Positions 56,049 to 64,000 of a stretch of 64,000 nucleotides of DNA are shown here, one piece after another; the stretch's first letter is position 1; each line of letters begins with the position of its first letter. The position numbers and the translations under genes were made by a program. Under the pieces are notes generated by a model, which searched no databases, was not told the DNA's origin, and worked only from the letters and a program-made list of their open reading frames with translations. Source of the stretch: Pseudo-nitzschia pungens (Eukaryota > Bacillariophyta > Bacillariophyceae > Bacillariales > Bacillariaceae); NCBI GenBank assembly GCA_037355855.1, contig CM074759.1, forward strand, positions 1,426,001 to 1,490,000. The letters run 5' to 3'.

Positions 56049-57462
56049 TTACGTTTACTTTAGAAACGAGGGCTGGCAGCTTGGATGAAATAACGACTTT
56101 CTAAAATTCGCTAAAGCAATCGACTTTTTGTGAACCATTCGCAGCAAATGAATTGCGATGGTGTTACTGTTTATGAAAGTGAGATATCTAATCAATCAAT
56201 GAACTCGTCTGGGATGTCGTGTCGATCCGGAAGCAACAATACGCTGCTAAGGTTACTGTGAGTATCAACTGAAAACACGAATCAAAAAAAGCTTGAAAGA
56301 AGGGTGACCTTTCGAGAGAGAAGGATACCTTTCATCGTATTGGGTCGTAAATGCGTACGAGAACCGTGATACCGTTATGCGCGGAAGATACTTGAAGTGC
56401 TCTGCCAACATTTTTAACATCAAGGCATTTCGCGATTCCAGCTCTCAGAACTTCCGTTGTAAATGGCTGAGACATGATCAATCGCTTCTCCAAGTCTCAA
56501 AAACGGATTCAACTTTTGACACAAAGAATGAAATAATTGCTCAACAAAGTTTGCTGTTATTTTTTCTAAATAGTACCGGTACTAGTACTTTTCAAGAATG
56601 ATGCTTTTCACTGATTGTTATTGGACCGTTGTCTTATCAACAACTGTGAGAAGTGGCAGCAATTACTATTATTAGCTGTGACTATGCTAAATTTAATTTT
56701 GATTCATATACACAATCATCATTTGATTGATTCGTGAATACAGAATCATCATTCCTTTATCTAAATGTGGTATGCCACCAAATGGGAGTAATATGTAACT
56801 TCCTCCTCCTCCATAAAAGCATCAATTGCAAAATATTTGATGTGCTAGGCTTACATTCATTCATTACGTTACAAAGTACAAAGTTGAACATGAACAAAGT
56901 TCTTGCTGTAATGTTTGCGTACTTAATCCATATGAGTCTTCATGTTTCACGAACGTCAGTTATTCCATAGTACTAGTACTAATATAGTTCAATGGTGTTC
57001 CAGGAAGGATTGAATGCAGAACCGGTTGTCAAGAAAGTTTTGGTTCCTTCTACATACCTCCTGTCTATATTTCAGGGTAAATAGGGTCATATCAATGAGC
57101 CCTTGCACACAGCAGCTTGGCAAATGAACATGCAGAACCATGAATGTATTAAGCATGATGTATAGTAACCAATTAAAGTGAAGCTGAAGTCACAAAGTTC
57201 AACCGAGTGGGTAGTACGGTATTAGGTATGGAAACCCGTTTCTGGATGTATACAAAATGCATTTTTTTCATGTTGAAATGTATCTAAGCAATTTCTTGAA
57301 CGATAACTCCAAGGGAACCATCTTTATTGCCATTCAAAAAGCTTTGCTGGGATTCAATTTTACACTTGTCGACTTCCGTCTTTCCTAGTTGACAAGTGAT
57401 ACGTAGTGATTGAAGTGAATCTAGGAATAAAGAATCTGGATGCAAAATTGAAACTACGATCT
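56049..57462. other. 1.4-kb spacer
   Basis: Both flanking genes are on the minus strand, so this holds the P450 promoter and the F-box gene's 3' region. Short frames (56377-56601 and 56734-56970) are unsupported. AGTACCGGTACTAGTACT is at about 56570-56587. Confidence 0.45.
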
Positions 57463-58794
57463 TCATAATCTGGCATCTTTCATAAATCGGAATTGCTTGT
57501 CTGGCACAGTGTGTTCGACGAGATCGTAACTCCAATCATCCAAGCAGCCAGAAACACTAGTCAAGTGACGATCGATTGTGAGTGCCGCGAATCGACCGTG
57601 GGGTGAATCGGGCACAATCGTTATCTCGAATTTTACAGTATGCCAGGGTTGTTTTGCGATGACCGTACAGTTATATTTTTGAACTTGGAAGGTTCCGTTC
57701 ACGATTGCGGGGTCCGTTTCCTCTCTATGCAAGATCACGTTGAGGATTCGAGGAAACATTACTTTTGGCGGGGAGTTTGAAAGTGCGTACAAGCATCGGC
57801 CATCTTCGTGAAAGTACAAGTACCGATAGTATACAGTCTCGAGGACAGCTCCGATCGGTATCTCGCAAAACATATCCCGTTCAATCTTTTTGTATTTAGA
57901 ATACTTTAAGACGTAACACCCACCAGCGGCCCTAACCCTCGGACGTATTTCAAGCATTCTTCGATATGAACCCCCAAAACGAGACACATGCAGTTGCCGA
58001 CGCTTGCTCTGATTGAGATACAATCTCTCACAGAGTCGCTTATAGACTGATTCTATTCTCGTGATGAATTTCCAATGAGGACTGACCAGAGCAAGTGTTC
58101 CGTATGCGTCAGCCGGAAGCCAAGAAAAAATTTGGTGCAAAATTTCGGACGGAAGAATCAGGATGTTTCCTCCCAGTGATACCAGTTCCTCCGATGACAA
58201 GATCGTTCCAGATTCTGCTTTCTCATGTTGTAAGATGTGCTGATCATCGTCGTCGTCGTCGTCGCTTTCATCCTGGTTGTCACCCTTTGATTGTCCGGTA
58301 CTATCTTCATAATCGCTTTTCGGAGAATTATTGCTATTTGTCAAAGATTCTTCGGAGCTTGAAGATGTCGTTGTTGCCGTTGGGAGTTGGTTTTCCGTAG
58401 CCTCGACCATGGAGTATTCCGAATCATCAACTGCCTGTTGCAACGACACGTATTCTTCGAATTCGCCGATCGATTTCAGACCATGCTGTAATGCGATCTT
58501 TTTCTGCTCTTCTCGCGGGAGTCTATGCCAAATACCCCACGTCAGTTGCCATCCTTTCTCGGAGCCGCTCCAGAAAGGAGAACGCTCGATGTTGAAATAT
58601 TCCTTTGCAAAATCTTCGCTGTCGAGTTTGTGCTCGCTGTTGTCACCGATGCTGAGTGAACCCAATGCCGCCGTCGGCAACTCAAGTGGTTTCGCCTCGG
58701 ATATCTCGGGAAGTAGAGTCGGTGATTCTTCTTCGGAACCCCGAGTTTTTCTGGGCTTTCCCCGTTCTTTTCTTAAGATTTGGGATGACGACAT
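57463..58794 (-). CDS. FBXO9/Hrt3-like F-box protein
   Basis: An intact single-exon 443-aa frame. The N-terminus is low complexity, including an Asp run from a GTC/GAC triplet repeat (about 58245-58266). The F-box is at about residues 210-260: LPSEILHQIFSWLPADAYGTLALVSPHWK, followed by KRLCERLY. Downstream, RMLEIRPRVRAAGGCYVLKYSKYKK and YYRYLYFHEDGRCLYALSNSPPKV match the conserved region of the FBXO9/Hrt3 family, in which such proteins recruit substrates to SCF ubiquitin ligases. A short W-containing helical motif (GIWHRLPREEQKKIAL) precedes the acidic stretch. The substrate is unknown. Confidence 0.88.
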   Translation of the reverse strand: MSSSQILRKERGKPRKTRGSEEESPTLLPEISEAKPLELPTAALGSLSIGDNSEHKLDSEDFAKEYFNIERSPFWSGSEKGWQLTWGIWHRLPREEQKKIALQHGLKSIGEFEEYVSLQQAVDDSEYSMVEATENQLPTATTTSSSSEESLTNSNNSPKSDYEDSTGQSKGDNQDESDDDDDDDQHILQHEKAESGTILSSEELVSLGGNILILPSEILHQIFSWLPADAYGTLALVSPHWKFITRIESVYKRLCERLYLNQSKRRQLHVSRFGGSYRRMLEIRPRVRAAGGCYVLKYSKYKKIERDMFCEIPIGAVLETVYYRYLYFHEDGRCLYALSNSPPKVMFPRILNVILHREETDPAIVNGTFQVQKYNCTVIAKQPWHTVKFEITIVPDSPHGRFAALTIDRHLTSVSGCLDDWSYDLVEHTVPDKQFRFMKDARL

Positions 58795-59934
58795 CTTGAT
58801 TGGTGGGATCGCGTACAGTGCTGAAGTCGGTTCGAACGGGAGGTGGCAGTGTTAACGTTGTAGTGAAGAATTATGTACCGATGAGTGATACGGTAACCTT
58901 TCGATGATGTACGATCTCGGTATTTTGCACAACATAGAATCAGATCGTAAATTCCCTTTCGTTGGAAAAGACAGCAGTGAGTAGTGACGCGGTCGATGGT
59001 CGAGCCTTCAACCACGAATGCATCAACTGCCTGTAAAGGCTTTACCGGTAAAGGTAACTTGAGAATGATTTTCGATCGGAACATGATAACGCGAAGTACC
59101 GTACATTCCATACGTATCGTACATACTTGTAGTTGAAAGAGTAATGAAAAGGCAAAAATAACCCTTCCATGCTTGGTTTTCCAACAACAAACGCAACATG
59201 CCGCAGCTTTCTTATTCTTATTTCTCAGAAAAATGAGTGATGACTACACTCAACAGGCAGCAAGAACCTGGCGTGTATCAGCTTCTAACTATTTTTCATA
59301 CAGTTATCGTTCACATCACACGGTTTGTCTTCACATTGGTACAAGCACCATGAAAGATTACATAATTATATATCTGAAGAATTTGGATGGACTGACAACA
59401 ACATACTGGTGGCAACTCCTTACCGCATCAAATAAATGTTCATATTGGAATTGAAGACAATCAAAAGAAATGAATTGGTTAGATACATATTTTGAATGCC
59501 ACAGGAGACAAAAGTTCAACAATATCATTGATGTTGTGTGAAATGCAATTCAATCACTCATATCATTGCTCTAACTCAAAGAGTGTTTCTAACTTTTGTT
59601 GAAATTGATTGGGACATAAAACTATCAACTATACAATCGTCAGTTGCGACCAACTTATTAATTTTGATATGATGTAGTAATACACCGAAGCACGAATGCA
59701 TATGATATACGCCAAAGTTTCTCTCCTGTTTTCGTTTAGAGAAATCTCTTTCATTTCATACAGCCAAATTGGTTGAGATCAATCCTACAACCTTCCACAG
59801 ACAACCAGAACGGTTCTTCTCATACCGGTAGGTACCCCGAAAGAATAAAATAATCATGAATCGTTTTACGTATCCTCCGACTTCACCTCACCGTTGATCC
59901 ATAGCAAAGAACCGATAGATCCCAGATCTCTGAC
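58795..59934. other. 1.1-kb spacer
   Basis: No gene is supported; the 59173-59454 frame lacks any feature. The sequence is AT-rich, with TTTACCGGTAAAGGTAA at about 59041-59057. Confidence 0.45.
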
Positions 59935-60525
59935 TTATCGCTCCGTTCCTTCCGTGTCGTATGTGCCTTCCAACGTGTACGAATCTGCCATTGACTGAGA
60001 TTCAATATCAGATTGTCGGAAAATTTCGTTGAAAGCATCCGGCTGTTTTACGCCAAGAAATCGGATTCCGAAGATCAAGAAGAGGGTCAAGACCCCCATG
60101 ACAATTCCCCACACACCCATTGCAAATAGAAATAGTGAAATGAGAAGATCCACAATGTATCGTCCGCGGAATGTAAATAAAATATCTCCAATTTTCGAGT
60201 TTTCAAGTCTCGTCACCAGCGGAGACGGGGCTTCGATTGCCACGCAGAGCATCAAAATGCACATCACGCAGATCAACAAGCCGACCAACCCGTGAAGGTA
60301 CGCTCCTTTCAAAAGGAAATGAAACGCCACGGAAATGTTGAGCTACAATGTTGTCCATTGGTCAACGAAAATTAATGCACCGTTTGTTATGATATCCGTC
60401 AAAAGAAAAGAAATCGAACCAAACAAAAGACATGATAAGTAGAAGCAGGTAATTGCAAACGAAGTTTTGCTACGATCAGAGTCTCTTGTGCTCGTTGAAA
60501 CAGCGATGATGGCAGTTACCGCCAT
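59935..60525 (-). CDS. TVP15/COPI-associated-like multi-pass membrane protein, in-frame TAG or short intron
   Basis: The downstream part (60330-59935) has membrane segments YLHGLVGLLICVMCILMLCV and FRGRYIVDLLISLFLFAMGV followed by IVMGVLTLFLIFGIRFLGV. The acidic residue and proline after TM2 (VAIEAPSPLV) and the GRY entry to TM3 resemble the COPI_assoc/TVP15 Golgi family, which has four TMs. The missing first TM lies upstream in the same frame (60525-60346: TSFAITCFYLSCLLFGSISF), but the two parts are separated by an in-frame TAG at 60343-60345. Either the TAG is read through or mutated, or it is the 3' splice site of an intron. A 177-nt GTAACT...TTGTAG intron directly after ATGGCG would give M-A-LNISVAFHF but would delete TM1. 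The tail is acidic and Ser/Thr-rich. Function is presumably in Golgi vesicle traffic, by family. Confidence 0.5.
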
Positions 60526-61399
60526 CTTGGGTTCCTGCCGTCATCTTCATTCCGTCATGTAAATTGTCGATAGCAGGAAGAAAGCGGAGACTTGAATGAT
60601 TGGGGTTCTTTGGCGTGATTGCGTTCTCGTGAGATATTATGTTATTATCCAATTACGTATAAGAACATATAGGTGTGATATATGCCCAAATTCGGTTACT
60701 TAATGGAACAGAGCCAACGTTTCCACGAATCAATGAATCAAGGAAAAAACAATACCGCAAAACAACACTCCCCAAACTTTTTTCAAGGGATGCCGCAATG
60801 AAGTGCGGTATTGCTCATGTCCTCACTGCCGTGTTTTGTCTGAAACTCACAACATACAACAAAGCCGAAAGGGTCCGAAAGGATCTGGTCAATCGATGTT
60901 TGGAAGACATGGTGGGAAAAGGGTCAGAAACTGTTTCCTTGCGATTGGCAACTTCGACGCTGTGCTCTGTATTCCTTCCCTCCTTCGACGTTCGCGCAGG
61001 TGTGTTGTTTCAATTTTTTTTGTGTGAAACGAGTTGATGAAAAAGAGAGCAACTACAATTTTGACTTCGAGTTGCACGGCTGTTTTGAGATTGAGAGACA
61101 GAATAATTACTCGTAGATAAATAATTTAACGCATCGAATACTGGTAGGTTTAGCCGCGCGCAACGGTCGAGATTCGGGAAAACATTGGCTTTTGCTTGCG
61201 CGCGCCCCTCGTCAATAACTTACTTGGATCAAACTATTACGGCATGCGGTGCTACCGTACTTGTATTGGTGCGTGTTACACAATGATTATCTTCATTTCC
61301 CATACCGAATCCAGTATCTGTGTTGATATCCGCTCGTCAGCGGTCTTCGGGAACTTAATCGACTTGTAGATAAATTCGACTCGTACTGGTCTGTAAATA
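60526..61399. other. Spacer upstream of the TVP15-like gene
   Basis: The plus-strand frame 60675-61037 shows no domain or targeting signal, and I do not support it as a gene. No repeats are seen. Confidence 0.4.
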
Positions 61400-62837
61400 A
61401 GGAAAAGCCTTAACAGTAATAATACATAAAGTCCTGGCAAATCGTGAGTCTACAGTGGACTGTTCAAGGTCTATTGCATACACTCAAGCAATACAAAGCA
61501 CTTCCCTAGAGGTACATCGGAATCGGTCGTAAAGGAGGGCATGATAGGTTTCTATTTTAGAGTAAAAGAAAGAGTGAAAGGAGCTGAGCCAAAGCGCTCA
61601 GCTCTGTATCGTGACAGCGCTCCGATAACTCGTATAATAACAGAGCTCTGTAGCTCTGGTACTGTATTCTACGGGTAGTGAATCGGAGTATCGCTTAATT
61701 AGATCGAATCGTGCTCTAGCTCGATTATGCTAGCGCGTTGGGTAACTGTTTGGGCCGGGTATCCGATCATGGTACATATCATACACCAATGACCTGACCC
61801 CGGCGGTAGCATCATATCTTAGCATTGGTATCATGGTAGGTTAGCATCTTCCAGTATCTCGTAGCCTTAGCAACCCTAACCCTGTAGCATTTAGCTACAC
61901 CACAGAGGGTGCTTTACTCGGGGTACGTAGGATTGGTACAAATCGTACGCGGCGACCCTAGTAGACTCTGCTAGCATCCATACTAGACAGGATAGGTCTG
62001 CTGCTAAGCCTGCTGCTAAGCCTGTTGCTAAGCCTGTTGCTAAGCCTGTTGCTAAGCCTGTATGCTACCAATTAGCACACACCTCAGCACTCAGCTCAGC
62101 ACCTGTTAGTCAGCTACTGGATGTTGCTGGCTGTAGACCCAGTAGCCCTTCTACACAGGAGCCTTAGCACAGATCATAGCACCACCTTGAATATCTTCAT
62201 AGTCCCCGTGATTCATGCTAGTGCCTGTACGAGCAACCATACTGGTCCCCGGAAACTGATACTTCCGGGGAAACACCAATACTCTTGCTTGCTGTACCAG
62301 GACACTTGGATGGATCATAACAGAAATTCAGGGATGTATCCATGTCACTTGTCAGAGATCAAACTGCATCAAAGATTGCAGTTCTCTATCAGAGGCCCGG
62401 CTGATTCGTAGTTCAAAAAAAAAGGGGTTCGGACCGGAGGACGTTTTGCCCTTTGGTTCCACTCCTCGACACGTACGAGGAGATCAATAAATCAGCCTAT
62501 TGTCGTTCAAGTTTATAGTCCCCGGAACCGGTGTACCGGAGACTCCCAATATAACATATAACATAAGACATAAGGATCAGGTCGGATCGAAATCTGCTGC
62601 AACCAAATAATCCATGATCCGTAATCGTAATCGGAATCCGCTGCGTTCCGAAGATAAGATTGCGGCATTCGGAATAAGGTTGCAATAAAGATCGAAATCG
62701 AAACGATCGAAGAACTCGTAATTCGAAATCGAAATTCGCTGTCGACTGCGTTCCGAAAATCGTAATCAGAAAAATCTGCTGCGTCCGGGCTGCTTGTCAG
62801 GGGCCAAAGGTACCTCAAATAATGCAGCTGGAGCAAT
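61400..62837 (-). other. Probable 3' non-coding end of a Copia element (LTR not delimited)
   Basis: The region lies just downstream of the retrotransposon polyprotein and differs in texture from other spacers. It has CTTAGCA/GCTAGC-rich sequence, a 12-bp tandem array, a 9-bp hairpin (62246-62254 with 62263-62271, TCCCCGGAA/TTCCGGGGA), and a purine-rich segment at 62590-62775. In that segment CTGCGTTCCGAA repeats about 106 bp apart (62640 and 62746), both among GATCGAAATCG-type repeats. The other LTR is outside the window, so termini cannot be confirmed. Confidence 0.45.
61998..62057. repeat. 12-bp tandem repeat, five units
   Basis: Five consecutive units of CTGYTGCTAAGC (first two CTGCTGCTAAGC, last three CTGTTGCTAAGC), followed by a partial CTGTATGCT. 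It sits within the presumed Copia 3' region. Confidence 0.9.
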
Positions 62838-63998
62838 TTACCACATGCATCGAGCGCAATGGTCTTTCAGAGCCGGACCATTCAGCAACTTAGTGAATAA
62901 ATCAGCAATGTTGGTCTCACCAGGCTCCTTTGCGATTCGGATCGTCCCAGCAGCAATAGACTCGCGCGCCTTGTGGTAAGCAACGCTGTTGTGCTTCTTG
63001 TTGCATGGACTCTCCGGCCTGGTGGTGTTCTTAACAACCGACTCGTTGTCACAGTACACATTGGTAGGACCTTCAATAGGGACGCCCATCATCCTGAGCT
63101 TGTATCTAAGACCCTCAATCAGTTCAATGGCAATTCGGAGTGCAACTATCTCAGAACCAAAGGTTGAGGTCTCCACAGTGGTCTGGCGTTTGCTGAACCA
63201 CAGGATAGGGGCTCTGTTTACAAAGATGATAATTCCGGTATGGGACCTTCTTGTTGCTTTGCATCCGGCATGATCGGCGTCAACAAAACAGCTCATAATA
63301 ACTGCTTTTCCAAGGGGTTCAGGAGCATCCGGTGGCAATACCTCCTTGGCATCTGGATAGAACTCACTCCAATCACAGTCGGGGAATCTGGTTTCATCCA
63401 CTTCAGGACGCGTCTCGTCAAATACTAGCTTGGATCGAGCGTGCGCCTTGAGATAGGCAAACATGTGCAATACTTGATTCAAATGCCCTGTTCTTGCTTG
63501 GGCTAGGTACCTGGACATGAGGGATACAGGCATGACCAAATCAAGTCTTCCAAGTTCGCACAACCATCTCAAGACGCCAATCAATCCTTGGTAGTAGTTC
63601 TGCTTGCTTGGATCCAGCTCGGCGGTTACATCAACCTCTGGACGATAATCGGATGTCAACGGGGTAGACACCTTGTTCGGAAGGTGCTTGTAACCATACT
63701 GCTCGGTGCCAAGCTCCTTCTCTACTGCGTCGATGGCTTTCTTAGCATATTTCTCGGAGGACATCGCCCACTTGGGAATTGGATCGTCTTCGACCACATG
63801 CGAATGGACATCAGCGCCCAGATACAGGGTTGGAACTTCTATAGTCCCGTCCTTCAGCGTGAAGCGCTGCTCGATACTTTCCAACTGCCGTCGGGGGTCC
63901 TCACTGCAACAGATAATATCGTCGACGTATGCAATCAGGTATGCCCAGTACCTGGAACCATCCTTTCGCGTCTCCACTCGCATATGAACATCAGGGTC
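62838..63998 (-). mobile_element. Ty1/Copia retrotransposon polyprotein, C-terminal RT and RNase H (partial)
   Basis: The frame is open through the right edge, giving the last ~386 residues of a Copia pol. AYLIAYVDDIICCSED contains the reverse-transcriptase YVDD active site and is followed by the Copia thumb region (LYLGADVHSHVVED ... YQGLIGVLRWLCELGRLDLVMPVSLMSRY). The RNase H shows CFVDADHAGCKATRRSHTG, TSTFGSEIVALRIAIELIEG and NVYCDNESVV, supplying the catalytic Asp-Glu-Asp. The end, NIADLFTKLLNGPALKDH, is the classic Copia C-terminus. No stop or frameshift interrupts it, so the copy may be young. It is oriented leftwards; gag, protease and integrase would lie beyond the window. It resembles the diatom CoDi lineages in general, but I cannot assign one. 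Confidence 0.92.
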
Positions 63999-64000
63999 AG

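Noticed and set aside
60675..61037. 120-aa plus-strand frame
   Set aside because: No domain, targeting signal or compositional bias; downstream poly-T gives the LFQFF end.
61870..61885. Two telomere-like CCCTAA units
   Set aside because: Only two copies, inside presumed retroelement sequence; too few to indicate a telomere.

Overview
This is a protist nuclear segment, most likely from a diatom, and a pennate one is my best guess. The evidence is: spliceosomal introns of about 90-280 nt with GT-AG ends; secretory-type N-termini ending in AF/GF-like motifs, as in plastid bipartite presequences; a short-intron LRR membrane protein; a secreted hydrolase with Cys-rich C-terminal repeats; and a Ty1/Copia element at the right edge. 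Genes lie on both strands with no operons, separated by 0.3-2.5 kb AT-rich spacers full of ACCGGT palindromes, TAC/TAG triplets and short tandem repeats.

Layout. 0-12 kb: 3' end of mitochondrial ATP synthase beta, an F-box-like/LamG-like protein, the mitochondrial phosphate carrier, a VIT1/CCC1 iron-manganese transporter, a small plastid-type membrane protein and ribosomal protein uL6 (L9). 12-18 kb: two GC-rich genes, a 2OG-Fe(II) oxygenase-like protein and a RelA/SpoT homologue. 20-29.5 kb: a secreted alpha/beta hydrolase, a 773-aa disordered protein, an FMN-binding glutamate-synthase-family protein and a small coiled-coil tail-anchored protein. 30-40 kb: an LRR membrane protein, tRNA-dihydrouridine synthase 3 and an inositol-polyphosphate 5-phosphatase with a very long acidic N-terminus. 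40-53 kb: V-ATPase subunit C, a PA-RING ubiquitin ligase, an organellar PPR protein and a P5A-type ER ATPase. 54-61 kb: a cytochrome P450, an FBXO9-like F-box protein and a TVP15-like membrane protein. 61.4-64 kb: the 3' part of a Copia retrotransposon. These are mostly unlinked housekeeping functions (mitochondrial energy supply, endomembrane pumps, RNA modification, plastid stringent response).

The most striking observation is that nine otherwise well-conserved genes have broken reading frames, and every one of the 18 breaks I could place is repaired by skipping exactly one base. I found none needing an inserted base. In the seven genes where both CDS ends are known, total spliced CDS length modulo 3 agrees with the inferred number of extra bases. 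Nearly all breaks can be placed on a 2-3 nt homopolymer, most often GG in the sense strand. Insertion-biased sequencing error is the simplest explanation, but the pattern is also what genome-wide +1 ribosomal frameshifting would give, so it should be tested. Other points of interest are a 33-bp inverted repeat in the first spacer, an in-frame TAG in the TVP15-like gene, and a degenerate-hydrolase RSH enzyme.
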